Below are positions 15,485-24,125 of a DNA stretch of 64,000 nucleotides, in pieces. The notes below the pieces were generated by a model. The model was given only the letters and a program-made list of their open reading frames with translations. It did not search any database and was not told where the DNA came from. Origin of the DNA: Deltaproteobacteria bacterium. Its GTDB lineage: Bacteria; UBA10199; JACPAL01. The stretch covers positions 1 through 64,000 of the forward strand of contig JACPAL010000007.1 in the NCBI GenBank assembly GCA_016180855.1. The letters run 5' to 3'. The position numbers and the translations under genes are program-made. Each line of letters opens with the position of its first letter. Positions within the stretch are counted from its first letter, which is position 1.

Positions 15485-16376
15485 CCTATTAGAACTCGTT
15501 GGTAACACACCTGTTTTAAGGCTGCACCCTTTTGAAACAGAAGGGGTCCGTTTGTACGCTAAGCTGGAGGGATTCAATCCATCGGGAAGCGTCAAGGACC
15601 GAACGGCGCTTGCGATGCTGAAAGCGGTAAAAGCGAGCGGCTCTCTCCGTCCCGGAATGAAAATTGTGGAGGCCTCAAGCGGTAACACCGGTATTGGGCT
15701 CGCGATGGTCTGTCGATTGGAAGGATTTCCTCTCACGATCGTGATGTCAAAAAAGGCGAGTCAGGAACGGATCGCGATGTTACGTGCCTACGGCGTCGAA
15801 TTAATCCTGACCTCCCGGGAAGGAGGCGCTGACGAAGCCCGTCGCGTTGCCGACGAAACGGCCATAAAATCACCCCATCTCTACTTCCGGCTTTCTCAGC
15901 ACCGCTCTCGCGAGAACGTCAACATGCACTATAAGTGGACGGCCGGAGAACTTCTGGAGCAGGTGCCTGGACCAATCGATGCCTTTGTCGCGGGGATAGG
16001 AACTGGTGGAACGTTGATGGGTATTTCCCGAAGACTTAGAGAGACATACTCCAATATCCGGATCATCGGAGTTCAACCAGAGGAAATTTTAAGCCGGCAA
16101 GAAGGACTTCGAAACGTCAATAAATCAGTTACGCCAGAAATCTTTGACAGGAAACTGTTGGATGAAATTCTAGAGATACAGGACAAAGAGGCAATTTTAA
16201 GAACCAGGCAACTTATGGAACGGTGTGGCCTTCTTTACGGACCGAGTTCCGGAGCAATCCTTGCGGGTGCTCTCAAATTGGTACATGACGGTATGAAAGG
16301 AACGATCGCCATGATTTTTCCGGATCGGGGAGAAAAATATCTCTCCACTTCAATCTATCAGGCGGAAGAAGAATGA
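15468..16376 (+). CDS. cysM: Cysteine synthase / O-acetylserine sulfhydrylase-type PLP enzyme
   Basis: 302 residues of PLP fold type II. NTPVLRLH at the start, lysine in GSVKDRTA (K43) for the Schiff base, SSGNTGIGLA phosphate/substrate loop, GIGTGGTLMG glycine loop, and a C-terminal GPSSGAIL. It makes cysteine from an activated serine and sulfide or thiosulfate. Length and the VKDR context fit CysM-type members, but CysK-like or cystathionine-synthase-like specificity cannot be excluded. GAGGAGG lies upstream. In this arsenic region it may supply thiols for detoxification (inference). Its TGA overlaps the EamA start (ATGA). Confidence 0.88.
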   Translation: MKTVDNLLELVGNTPVLRLHPFETEGVRLYAKLEGFNPSGSVKDRTALAMLKAVKASGSLRPGMKIVEASSGNTGIGLAMVCRLEGFPLTIVMSKKASQERIAMLRAYGVELILTSREGGADEARRVADETAIKSPHLYFRLSQHRSRENVNMHYKWTAGELLEQVPGPIDAFVAGIGTGGTLMGISRRLRETYSNIRIIGVQPEEILSRQEGLRNVNKSVTPEIFDRKLLDEILEIQDKEAILRTRQLMERCGLLYGPSSGAILAGALKLVHDGMKGTIAMIFPDRGEKYLSTSIYQAEEE

Positions 16377-17227
16377 TTCAAATGGTTGGTGGAACACTCT
16401 TTCTTCTTGGGTCCTCTTTCTTTTTTGCCATCATGGGGATGATGATCAAACTGCTTGATGGAAGAATTCCTCTTTTTCAACTCTCATTTTTGAGAAGCTC
16501 ACTGGCATTGGTCCCCCTCTTTTTTTTGATGAAACGGTTGGGGGTGACGTTTAGAAGCCCTCAATGGCCTTTGTTAAGCCTCAGAGGAATCTGGGGTCTT
16601 CTGGCAATGCTCTTCTATTTTTGGGCGCTGGCCAATATCCCGCTCGCTCCCGCCGTCATGCTGAATTATTCCTCCCCCATCTTCACAACCCTCTTTGCGA
16701 GCTGCCTTCTTGGTGAGAAAGTAACCCGAGTTGGTATTATTTGTCTCACGGTGGCACTCTTGGGACTCGTTTGTATCCTTAAGCCGTTTGATGGGAGGCC
16801 AGAGTGGGGTTATTTTTTAGCGCTTGGGGCCGGTATTTTTTCGGGAGCTGCCTTTACGACCGTCAAGCACCTCACAGTAAGGGAGCCTCCCTGGAGAATT
16901 GTCTGGTATTACAATTTCATTGCGAGCCTTGGGGCTTTGCCTGTTGCGGTCAGTAACTGGGTTTGGAGGGATGTGCCTGATCTGCTTCTCCTGCTTGCCA
17001 TCTCTTTGGCTGGAACAACGGGCCAAATCTTTTTAACCGAAGGATTCTTGCGTTGTTCAGCATCCGAGGGAAGCGTTGTCACCCTTTCTATTGTTGTCTT
17101 TACAAGCTTGGGGGGGTGGTTCTTTTGGGGTGAAGTCCCCGATTTTTTGCAATTTTTGGGAATGATGGCTGTCCTCGGAGGCATTCTTGGAATCACGAAA
17201 TCGAAGGAACTTGGAATAATAAAATGA
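16373..17227 (+). CDS. EamA/DMT-superfamily transporter
   Basis: 284 residues, about ten transmembrane helices in two EamA repeats (roughly 1-135 and 145-280), starting with GGTLFLLGSSFFFAIMGMMIKLL. The motif-like segment ANIPLAPAVMLNYSSPIFTTLFA in repeat one is typical of drug/metabolite exporters. ATGA overlap with the cysteine synthase gene suggests export of a cysteine-pathway metabolite or a thiol/arsenic conjugate (inference only). Inner membrane. A short gap with AAAGGAGG leads into the next gene. Confidence 0.88.
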   Translation: MIQMVGGTLFLLGSSFFFAIMGMMIKLLDGRIPLFQLSFLRSSLALVPLFFLMKRLGVTFRSPQWPLLSLRGIWGLLAMLFYFWALANIPLAPAVMLNYSSPIFTTLFASCLLGEKVTRVGIICLTVALLGLVCILKPFDGRPEWGYFLALGAGIFSGAAFTTVKHLTVREPPWRIVWYYNFIASLGALPVAVSNWVWRDVPDLLLLLAISLAGTTGQIFLTEGFLRCSASEGSVVTLSIVVFTSLGGWFFWGEVPDFLQFLGMMAVLGGILGITKSKELGIIK

Positions 17228-17258
17228 GGTAGAAAACCAAACCCAAAGGAGGAAAACT

Positions 17259-17687
17259 ATGAAAAGCACAAGAGCAGCAGGAGTAGCGATTATGGTGGCC
17301 ATGGTTTTTATGGCAGGGTCCGTGGCGACGGCTCAAGAACATGCACACAAATCGCCACATGGCGGGCAGGTCATTACCGTTGGATCGTATCACTATGAAA
17401 TGCTCGTCAAGCCGGGAGAGATCAATCTCTACGTGTTGGATGGCAAGCTCGCCACATTACCCCTCAAGGGAATGGAAGGTAGACTTCTCCTTCAATTGCC
17501 GGACAAGACGAAGAAGGAGGTTACATTGCAACCTGACGGAGAACACCTCAAGGGAGCCGTTGATCTTGGGTCCACCACAAGTTTTATCGCCATTGCCACC
17601 GTGAAGATCGACGGCAAGCCGAATGCCGGACGGTTCAGTTACCCTCCCAAGGAATCTACGGAGGAACACCACCACAAGGAGAAATAA
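17259..17687 (+). CDS. Exported HGG-motif protein, probably metal-resistance related
   Basis: 142 residues. Signal peptide to about residue 26 (VATAQEH), then HAHKSPHGGQVITVGSYHYEMLV, a His-rich motif found in small periplasmic proteins of heavy-metal resistance loci, and a beta-rich body of about 85 residues (INLYVLDGKL..., IATVKIDGKPNAGRFSY) ending in a His/Lys tail. No enzymatic motif. AAAGGAGG upstream. It lies two bases from the next lipoprotein gene, so they are probably co-transcribed. Role in metal or metalloid binding is inferred from composition and context. Confidence 0.6.
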   Translation: MKSTRAAGVAIMVAMVFMAGSVATAQEHAHKSPHGGQVITVGSYHYEMLVKPGEINLYVLDGKLATLPLKGMEGRLLLQLPDKTKKEVTLQPDGEHLKGAVDLGSTTSFIAIATVKIDGKPNAGRFSYPPKESTEEHHHKEK

Positions 17688-17689
17688 TC

Positions 17690-18010
17690 ATGAAAACGAA
17701 TCAAAAATGGAGACAATTTATGAGATCAATTGTTGTCGGTACCCTGTTCGTTGCTGCTTTCCTGTTATCTTCCTGCATGATGTTTCATCACGGCATGATG
17801 GGTTCCCATCAAACGAAGAAAGACAATAATCACCAGATTCTTGTGGGACGGATCATCGAAGTCGAAGCTGATTCGTTCGTTCTTGAGGTGCGAGAGGGTC
17901 ACCGCTACGAGTTTGAGATAGCCCACGATGCGAAGCTCTCGAAGAAGCGGCTTTCCCGTTATCGGGACAATAGGCGTACACGCGTGCCAGGCACGCTTAC
18001 AACCAGTTGA
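17690..18010 (+). CDS. Small lipoprotein with altered C-terminus
   Basis: 106 residues. Lipobox LLSSC (~Cys29) after a hydrophobic stretch, a Met/His-rich patch after it (MMFHHGMMGSHQ), then a short beta-rich domain (ILVGRIIEVEADSFVLEVREGHRYEFEIAHDAKLSKK). The last residues (RRTRVPGTLTTS) are encoded across the palindrome CGTGCCAGGCACG at 17983-17995, so the native C-terminus was probably replaced by a dispersed repeat. The function is unknown; the Met/His patch hints at copper or other metal binding. Confidence 0.55.
   Translation: MKTNQKWRQFMRSIVVGTLFVAAFLLSSCMMFHHGMMGSHQTKKDNNHQILVGRIIEVEADSFVLEVREGHRYEFEIAHDAKLSKKRLSRYRDNRRTRVPGTLTTS
17983..17995. repeat. Dispersed palindrome CGTGCCAGGCACG
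   Basis: A 13-bp palindrome at the 3' end of the lipoprotein gene. The 11-bp core GTGCCAGGCAC recurs at 50763-50773 in an intergenic gap; similar GTGCCTGGCAC-type palindromes are familiar as REP-like repeats. Confidence 0.45.
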
Positions 18011-18125
18011 GAAATAATAATAATATCTAAAATTCACTTGTGGATAACATGTGCCGGCCGGTAAGTCCGAAAGATCAAAGTTTAATTCCCTTGAGTTGGT
18101 CCGTGCGTCATGTATCCCATCCTTC

Positions 18126-18659
18126 ATGCAATCTCCCATTTTCTTGCTTCGACAGAGTTTTCCTTTTGTCTCCTCAACCAACGCGGAGATTTTGATCCTG
18201 GGCTCAATGCCCGGACAAAAATCGCTGGAGGCGAATCAGTATTATGCCCACCCCCACAACTCTTTTTGGGACCTGATGGAGCATATCTTCGGCGCAGGTC
18301 ATCAACTGGAGTATGAGAAGAGGCTTCAAATGCTGAAAGAGAATCGTGTCGCCCTCTGGGACGTGGCGTTCCAATGTCAGCGGAATGGCAGCCTTGATTC
18401 TAATATCCGAGCCGTCACCCCGAATGATTTTCAATCATTTTTTGCTAAACACCGTCGGATTCGTTCTGTCTTTTTTAACGGCCAAAAGGCGGAACAACTT
18501 TTTACGAGGCTGGTCTTAAGCAATATAGGAGAGAGGGTTCAAAAACTTAAATTCGTCAGACTCCCCTCCACGAGCCCCGCACACGCCTCACTCACGAGGG
18601 AGCAAAAGAAGGCACGATGGCATCGAGCATTGAACGCTGCCCAAAACCGGAGAGGTTGA
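18126..18659 (+). CDS. DNA-deoxyinosine glycosylase (uracil-DNA glycosylase superfamily)
   Basis: 177 residues. ILILGSMPGQKSLEANQYYAHPHNSFW is the signature of the TIGR04274 hypoxanthine-DNA glycosylase group (active-site GSMPG, water-organising N in the HPHNSFW stretch), with the C-terminal STSPAHA motif replacing the HPSP of classical enzymes. It removes deaminated adenine from DNA. Start ATG 18126 gives the normal N-terminus (MQSPIFLLRQSFPFV); the upstream open frame is not needed. No clear Shine-Dalgarno. Not obviously linked to the arsenic genes. Confidence 0.88.
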   Translation: MQSPIFLLRQSFPFVSSTNAEILILGSMPGQKSLEANQYYAHPHNSFWDLMEHIFGAGHQLEYEKRLQMLKENRVALWDVAFQCQRNGSLDSNIRAVTPNDFQSFFAKHRRIRSVFFNGQKAEQLFTRLVLSNIGERVQKLKFVRLPSTSPAHASLTREQKKARWHRALNAAQNRRG

Positions 18660-18677
18660 AACTTCCAAATTGATCAT

Positions 18678-18803
18678 CTAAGTCCTTCGATTCATAAATT
18701 CGGTGATGAATTTATTCACTCAGGACTAGTGCTGAGCGAGCAATTTCATTGATTTTTTTGGCTTTTTAGATACGTCATGGTAATTACGAGTCGAAGTACT
18801 AAG
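18678..18803. repeat. Miniature inverted-repeat element, copy 1 (with internal insertion)
   Basis: Ends CTAAGTCCTTCGA and TCGAAGTACTAAG are imperfect inverted repeats. The right half (TTGATTTTTTTGGC ... GATACGTCATGGTAATTACGAG) matches copy 2 at 33869-33945 in reverse orientation. Relative to copy 2 it holds about 48 extra bases, with a small ATAAATTC/GAATTTAT hairpin and CTCAGGACTAGTGCTGAG. It fills the gap before the aquaporin gene. Confidence 0.75.
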
Positions 18804-18823
18804 AGGTGGTTAGAGAGGAAAAT

Positions 18824-19534
18824 ATGAAGAGGACACGGTTTGCCGAGGAGCAGATCACGGGAATTCTGCGCAGAGTCGTTGCCGAGGCGGTCGGCACGGC
18901 CCTGCTTCTAACGGCCGTTGTCGGATCGGGAATTATGGGGGAACGGCTCGCCGGCGGAAATCTGGCCGTTGTCCTGTTGGCCAATAGTCTTGCGACAGGT
19001 GCCACTCTCGTTATCTTGATTCTTATTTTCGGAGAGGTTTCCGGGGCACACTTCAATCCAGCAGTCACGCTTGTTCTTGGGCGACGGGCGAACATGTCAT
19101 GGGGCCAGATTCTTTATTACATGATCGCCCAGGTACTGGGTGCCATGGGGGGTGTTTGGATCGCCCATGCGATGTTCGGAGAGCCAATCCTCATGGTTTC
19201 AAGTCATGTTCGTGAGGGATACCCCCAAATCTTCGCCGAGTCTATTGCCACCTTCGGACTGCTCTTAACCATCTTGAGTTGTGTCCGGAATCACCCTCGC
19301 GCGGTTCCCGCGGCCGTCGGACTCTATATCATGGCCGCTTACTGGTTTACCGCCTCCACCTCTTTTGCAAATCCGGCTGTTACATTGGCGCGTGGTCTGA
19401 CGGACACATTCACGGGAATACGCCCCCAAGACATACCCGGGTTTATTGTCGCACAACTCATCGGGGCCATATTCGCGATGTTTTTATTCCGATTCCTATT
19501 TCCCGATAAGGACTGCTCGCAAGAATCGTTATGA
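18824..19534 (+). CDS. Aquaporin/MIP channel, probably arsenite-conducting (AqpS-like)
   Basis: 236 residues, six-helix MIP fold with two NPA loops: HFNPAVTL (N78-A80) and FANPAVTLAR (N183-A185 with the filter Arg190). Coupled to an arsenate reductase by an ATGA overlap, which is the AqpS-ArsC arrangement known from rhizobia, where arsenite made by ArsC leaves by the channel down its gradient. Start ATG 18824 (MKRTRFAEEQ) has AGAGG upstream; in-frame codons before it lie in the repeat. No ArsR gene is adjacent. Confidence 0.9.
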   Translation: MKRTRFAEEQITGILRRVVAEAVGTALLLTAVVGSGIMGERLAGGNLAVVLLANSLATGATLVILILIFGEVSGAHFNPAVTLVLGRRANMSWGQILYYMIAQVLGAMGGVWIAHAMFGEPILMVSSHVREGYPQIFAESIATFGLLLTILSCVRNHPRAVPAAVGLYIMAAYWFTASTSFANPAVTLARGLTDTFTGIRPQDIPGFIVAQLIGAIFAMFLFRFLFPDKDCSQESL

Positions 19535-19956
19535 CGATTGTCCTTTTTGCATGTGTTCATAACGCAGGTCGCTCTCAGATCGCGGCAGCATTCTTTAATG
19601 CGCTTGCCGATCCAGGAAAGGCAAAGGCCCTCTCGGCGGGGACAAAACCAGCGGAAAAGATTCATCCCGAAGTGGTGGAGGTGATGAGAGAAGTTGGCAT
19701 CGATCTCTCTCGTATGAAGCCCCAAAAGTTCACCGATGAATTGGCGAGAAAGGGACAGATGCTGATTACTATGAGTTGCGGTGAATCTTGCCCTCTCGTG
19801 CCGGGCCTCTTTCGAGACGACTGGCAAATTTCTGATCCGAAAGGACAGACCCTTGATGCGGTGAGGTTGATTCGAGATGAGATCTCAAGAAGAGTTCAGG
19901 CACTCATCCAGAGAAAGGGGTGGGAACGACCGCGGAGAGTTCGCTCCGCATATTAA
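19531..19956 (+). CDS. arsC: Arsenate reductase, LMW-PTPase family
   Basis: 141 residues. Active-site loop CVHNAGRSQ (C-x5-R) at the N-terminus, SAGT, VMREVGIDLSRMKP, and MSCGESCPLVPG with the second and third redox cysteines typical of thioredoxin- or mycothiol/glutathione-type LMW arsenate reductases, then DWQISDPKGQ with the catalytic Asp. Reduces arsenate to arsenite for export by the aquaporin encoded directly upstream (ATGA overlap). Full length, in contrast to the shortened relative at 1603. Confidence 0.92.
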   Translation: MTIVLFACVHNAGRSQIAAAFFNALADPGKAKALSAGTKPAEKIHPEVVEVMREVGIDLSRMKPQKFTDELARKGQMLITMSCGESCPLVPGLFRDDWQISDPKGQTLDAVRLIRDEISRRVQALIQRKGWERPRRVRSAY

Positions 19957-20059
19957 AACAACTTGATTTCCAACTCGTTGGAGATCTACTGGGTACAGCT
20001 ATGTAGATGCCCGACACATGAGTGCCGCACGATTATTTTAAATCTTGAAAGGGGGATTT

Positions 20060-20473
20060 ATGAATAAGAAGAGGTGGGTACTAACAGCCGTTGTCGTGAC
20101 AGTGGTCATTACAATACTCGAAGCGATCTTCCACGGCGTGTTCTTGAAGGAGACTTATGCAGCGACCGCATCGATCTGGAGACCAATGATCGAGATGAAC
20201 CGGCTCATGCCTCTGGGCTGGCTTTCGACGCTCATCACGTCATTCATCGTCGTCTACATCTTTCACCGTGGCTATGAGGGGAAGGGGAGCCAACTCACCG
20301 AAGGGTTGCGCTTTGGTTTAATGATGGGTCTCTTCACCTCCATCCCAATGTCGGTCTGGACTTACATCATGTGGCCGGTTTCTCTCTTTCTCGCAGTTGC
20401 GTGGTTCGTCATCGCAATGATCAACATGCTGGTCGCTGGCATAATTATCGGGATGCTGTACAAGAGGTTATGA
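20060..20473 (+). CDS. Four-helix membrane protein, unknown function
   Basis: 137 residues from ATG 20060 (MNKKRWVLTAVVV), preceded by GGGGG at a suitable distance; a TTG at 20045 would add five residues. Four membrane helices (around residues 5-25, 50-70, 90-108 and 110-135), with short polar loops (HRGYEGKGSQ). Resembles small DUF1761-like or other unknown integral membrane proteins but I cannot name a family. It follows the ars genes by about 100 bp and may be a separate unit. Confidence 0.6.
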   Translation: MNKKRWVLTAVVVTVVITILEAIFHGVFLKETYAATASIWRPMIEMNRLMPLGWLSTLITSFIVVYIFHRGYEGKGSQLTEGLRFGLMMGLFTSIPMSVWTYIMWPVSLFLAVAWFVIAMINMLVAGIIIGMLYKRL

Positions 20474-20552
20474 AGCTCACCCGCAACAGCCTATTCCACA
20501 CTGTCCGATTTTCTTCTTTAAAGAACGAAAGATTTTAAGGTATAGGCCTCGT

Positions 20553-21707
20553 GTGGGCCTTTTGTCTCCCTTCACTACCGAACATGAACTCTTTCGCAAG
20601 GCGGTGCGGGACTTTGCCGAAAAGGAGCTCCTTCCACATAAAGATGAGTGGGAACAGACCCGTGGCTTCCCTCGCGAGATCTACCGTCGGGCGGGAAAAC
20701 TCGGCCTCTTTGGAATTTGTTATCCGGAAGAGGTGGGGGGAAGCGGAGGAGACTACTGGTTCAAGGTCGTCTTCTGCGAGGAGATGATCCGCTGTCGGAT
20801 GACCGGTCTGGTGATGGATTTCCTTGTTCAGGCTGATATTTCGACACCGGTCATTTACGCCCTCGGCACCGAGGAACAGAAGAGGGAGTTTTTGATCCCT
20901 GCCATTCACGGTGAAAAAATCGGGGCGTTGGGAATTACGGAACCGGGTTGTGGATCGGATGTCGCCGCAATCAAGACAACCGCCCGTCGCGAAGGAGATG
21001 ATTATGTCATCAATGGTGCCAAGATGTTCTGCACGAACGGCGGGCGTGGAAATTTTATTACACTGGCAGTCCGGACGGGGAAAATGGGGTATGGTGGTAT
21101 CAGCCTCGTCACTTTTCCGACCGACACGAACGGTTTTAAGGTAGGTAAAAAGTTGGAGAAATTGGGAAATCATACCTCCGATACGGCACTCCTTTTCTTT
21201 GAGAACTGTCGGATCCCCTGTCGCTATCTCTTGGGTGAGGAAAACAAGGGCTTTGCCTACATCATGGAAAATTTCCAAGGGGAGCGATTGGTGGCAGCCC
21301 TGATGGCGATGGCGGGTGCCGAGCTGGCCCTTGAGGATACCATCCGTTACACAAAAGAACGACAGGCCTTTGGACGTCGAATTATTGATTTTCAAATCTG
21401 GCAGCACAAATTCGCAACACTCGCTACCGAGCTCGAAGCAGCCCGTCGGCTGACATACCATGCGGTCGCCCTTTTTGATGCCAAGAGGGAATGCGTGAAA
21501 GAGGTCTCGATGGCCAAGCTCTTTGCCGGAGATCTGGCGCAGAAGGTCGCCTATGAATGCCTCCAAGCCCATGGGGGATACGGTTATATGGAAGAATATG
21601 ACAGCGCACGATTTGTGCGGGACATCCGCCTGATCACTATAGGAGGTGGATCATCGGAGATTATGAAGGAGATCATCACCAAAAAAATGGGATGGGGCGT
21701 GTCGTGA
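20553..21707 (+). CDS. Acyl-CoA dehydrogenase
   Basis: 384 residues, full-length ACAD: N-terminal helical domain, ITEPGCGSDVAAIKTTA flavin/acyl signature, ERLVAALMAMAGAELALEDTIRYTKERQAFG and the C-terminal LQAHGGYGYMEEYDSARFVRDIRLITIGGGSSEIM. The usual YEGT catalytic Glu is replaced (IGGGSSE), as in isovaleryl-CoA/long-chain subgroups, where the base lies on an earlier helix. GTG start at 20553 with weak Shine-Dalgarno. First gene of a four-gene acyl-CoA operon; overlaps the carboxyltransferase gene by 16 bases. Substrate probably branched or medium acyl-CoA (inference). Confidence 0.92.
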   Translation: MGLLSPFTTEHELFRKAVRDFAEKELLPHKDEWEQTRGFPREIYRRAGKLGLFGICYPEEVGGSGGDYWFKVVFCEEMIRCRMTGLVMDFLVQADISTPVIYALGTEEQKREFLIPAIHGEKIGALGITEPGCGSDVAAIKTTARREGDDYVINGAKMFCTNGGRGNFITLAVRTGKMGYGGISLVTFPTDTNGFKVGKKLEKLGNHTSDTALLFFENCRIPCRYLLGEENKGFAYIMENFQGERLVAALMAMAGAELALEDTIRYTKERQAFGRRIIDFQIWQHKFATLATELEAARRLTYHAVALFDAKRECVKEVSMAKLFAGDLAQKVAYECLQAHGGYGYMEEYDSARFVRDIRLITIGGGSSEIMKEIITKKMGWGVS

Positions 21708-23278
21708 CCAAAACGAAGAGACAGTTAGAGTCGTTAGCTGAGAAGAAAGAAAAGATCCGGCAGATGGGCGGACCCGATGAGGTGCAACGTCAGCATCAGG
21801 CAGGAAAACTGACCGCACGCGAACGAATCGATCTCCTGTTTGACAAGGGAACATTTATCGAAATTGGAATCCTCGGTCACCATCAGTCGACTCATCCCGA
21901 TATGCAAGGCCGTTATACGCCGACCGATGGCTGTGTAACCGGTTATGGAAAGATCCAAGGCCGGTGGGCCGCCTGTGCCGCTTATGATTTTACCGTTATG
22001 GCCGGTTCCATCGGCGAGGTTCAGGAGAGAAAAGTCGAACGGCTGCGCGAAATTGCCTTGCGGGAAAAAATTCCGATGATCTGGCTCCTCGATTCAGCCG
22101 GGGCCCGGATCCAGGAACTGGCCGGCTCGCAGTTTGCCGGCAGTGGAAAACTTTTTTATGACCAGGTAAAAATGAGCGGGGTCGTTCCGCAGATCGCCGC
22201 GATGATGGGGCCCTGCGCGGCTGGTACCGCCTATATCCCGGCCCTCTCCGACTTTGTCCCGATGGTCAAATGGACGAGCTCAATGGCCCTTGCAGGGCCA
22301 CCACTGGTCAAGGCAGTGATCGGTGAGGAGATCAGCATGGAGGAGTTAGGAGGATCGAGAATCCATTGTGAGGTGAGTGGCGTCGGAGATCTCGAAACTC
22401 CGGACGACCGGACCTGTCTTGAGGTTATCAAAGAGTATTTAAGTTACTTTCCTTCCCATTCCGGCGAAAAGCCGTTGCGATATCTCCGGAGTGGGGGATT
22501 CGATTTCGAAGAGGCCCCCGACGATCATGTTGATGATTCAATCCTGAACGTCCTGCCCGATAATCCAAAAAAGCCGTACGACATGCATGAAGTGGTTACG
22601 CGATTGGTTGATCATGGTCGTTTCCTCGAGCTCAAGCCAGCCTTTGCAAAAAACATACTGGTCGGATTTGGCCGAACCTGTGGATGGCCCTTAGGGATTG
22701 TGGCGAACCAACCGGCGGTACTCAGTGGTGTGATCGATGTCGATGCGGCCGACAAGGCATCCCGCTTCATCAACCTCTGCGATGCCTTTAATATTCCGCT
22801 CCTTTTCTTGCAGGATGTCCCCGGCTTTATGGTCGGGTCCAAGGTGGAGAGGCAGGGAATCATCCGACATGGGGCCAAGATGCTCTATGCCGTCTCACGC
22901 GCCTCGGTGCCGAAACTGACCGTGGTCATTCGAAAGGCGTATGGTGCCGGTTACTATGTTATGTGCGGTCGGGGCTACGAACCGGATGGCCTCGTCGCCT
23001 GGCCCTCCGCCGAAATCTCGTTGATGGGGGCTGAGGGGGCCGTCAACATTATCTTTCGAAAGGAGATTGATTCCTCCAAAGAGCCTGAAAAGACGCGCCT
23101 GGAGTTGGTTGAGAGATATCAAAAGGAGATCAGTCTCGAAAAGGCGGCCCGCGGGGCTTATATTGATGACATCATCGACCCGCGAGAGACGAAGCGCTGG
23201 ATCGTCCGAACCGTTGAACTTGCTCAAAACAGAGAGAACCATTGGCCAAAAAAGAAACACGGGGTCGCTCCCGTATGA
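21692..23278 (+). CDS. Acyl-CoA carboxylase carboxyltransferase (beta) subunit
   Basis: 528 residues, propionyl/methylcrotonyl-CoA carboxylase beta family. KLTARERIDLLFDKGTF in the N-terminal part, SAGARIQE, GPCAAGTAYIPALSDF acyl-CoA site, GEEISMEELGGSRIH, and in the C-terminal half FLQDVPGFMVGSKVE and KAYGAGYYVMCGRGYEPD. It transfers carboxyl from biotin to an acyl-CoA. The partner biotin carboxylase/carrier subunit is not in this window. The operon order (dehydrogenase, carboxylase, BKACE, hydratase) resembles a leucine-type pathway with BKACE where HMG-CoA lyase would be, but this is inference. Confidence 0.92.
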   Translation: MGRVVTKTKRQLESLAEKKEKIRQMGGPDEVQRQHQAGKLTARERIDLLFDKGTFIEIGILGHHQSTHPDMQGRYTPTDGCVTGYGKIQGRWAACAAYDFTVMAGSIGEVQERKVERLREIALREKIPMIWLLDSAGARIQELAGSQFAGSGKLFYDQVKMSGVVPQIAAMMGPCAAGTAYIPALSDFVPMVKWTSSMALAGPPLVKAVIGEEISMEELGGSRIHCEVSGVGDLETPDDRTCLEVIKEYLSYFPSHSGEKPLRYLRSGGFDFEEAPDDHVDDSILNVLPDNPKKPYDMHEVVTRLVDHGRFLELKPAFAKNILVGFGRTCGWPLGIVANQPAVLSGVIDVDAADKASRFINLCDAFNIPLLFLQDVPGFMVGSKVERQGIIRHGAKMLYAVSRASVPKLTVVIRKAYGAGYYVMCGRGYEPDGLVAWPSAEISLMGAEGAVNIIFRKEIDSSKEPEKTRLELVERYQKEISLEKAARGAYIDDIIDPRETKRWIVRTVELAQNRENHWPKKKHGVAPV

Positions 23279-24123
23279 GCCCTAAGGTCATCATGACCTG
23301 CGCCCTGACGGGCGTTCTCGCTAAAAAAGAGCAGTGCCCGGCGATTCCCTATTCACCGGTTGAGATTGCCGAAGAGGCGAAGAGGGCCTACGATGCCGGC
23401 GCAGCGATTGTTCACATCCATGCACGAACTCCACAAGGTGGGGCCTGTTGGGAACCAGAAGTCTTTGGAGAAATTAAGGCCGAGATCCAGAAACGTTGTC
23501 CTGTCATTCTCAATTTCTCCAGCGGCGGAATTGGGGTTCCAATCCAGGAACGAACGCTTCATATCGCAGAACATCGGCCGATGATCGCCGCCCTCAATAT
23601 GGGCTCGATGAACTACGCACTCTACAGCCCGAAGGCGAAGAAATTTTATCATGATCATGTCTTTGCCAATCCATTTCGGGATATTGAGTATTGTCTGAGA
23701 CAGATTGTCGAAGCAGGTGCCAAACCGGAACTTGAGTGCTTTGACACCGGCCATATCGCCAACGCAGAACCGTTCATCGATATGGGACTACTCAAAACAC
23801 CAGCCCATTTTTCACTCATCCTCGGTGTCCTGGGCGGCATCTCAACCCGCACGGGAAATCTGAAACACATGGTAGATAATCTCCCGAACGGTTCTCATTG
23901 GGAAGTGATCGGGATCGGACGGGATCAATGGCGACTCGTCCGTGAGGCGTTGCAACTGGGGGGAGATATTCGTGTGGGACTCGAGGACAACTTCTATCTC
24001 CCGCAGGGTGAGATGGCAAAATCAAATGGAGAGCTGGTCATGGCAGCAAGCCAGATGATCCGACAAACGGGGAAAGAGGTCGCAACGGTCCAGGAGGCGC
24101 GGAAAATTATGGGACTTGTCTAG
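23275..24123 (+). CDS. Beta-keto acid cleavage enzyme (BKACE, DUF849)
   Basis: 282 residues from ATG 23275, which overlaps the upstream TGA (ATGA). Family signature: MTCALTGVL near the start, the zinc-binding VHIHAR (two His), LNFSSGGIG, ALNMGSMN, ELECFDTGHI and the C-terminal GLEDNFYLPQGEMAKSNGELV. BKACE enzymes split beta-keto acids with acetyl-CoA, giving acetoacetate and an acyl-CoA. In this operon it may finish the pathway started by the dehydrogenase and carboxylase. Followed two bases later by the enoyl-CoA hydratase gene. Confidence 0.92.
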   Translation: MSPKVIMTCALTGVLAKKEQCPAIPYSPVEIAEEAKRAYDAGAAIVHIHARTPQGGACWEPEVFGEIKAEIQKRCPVILNFSSGGIGVPIQERTLHIAEHRPMIAALNMGSMNYALYSPKAKKFYHDHVFANPFRDIEYCLRQIVEAGAKPELECFDTGHIANAEPFIDMGLLKTPAHFSLILGVLGGISTRTGNLKHMVDNLPNGSHWEVIGIGRDQWRLVREALQLGGDIRVGLEDNFYLPQGEMAKSNGELVMAASQMIRQTGKEVATVQEARKIMGLV

Positions 24124-24125
24124 CG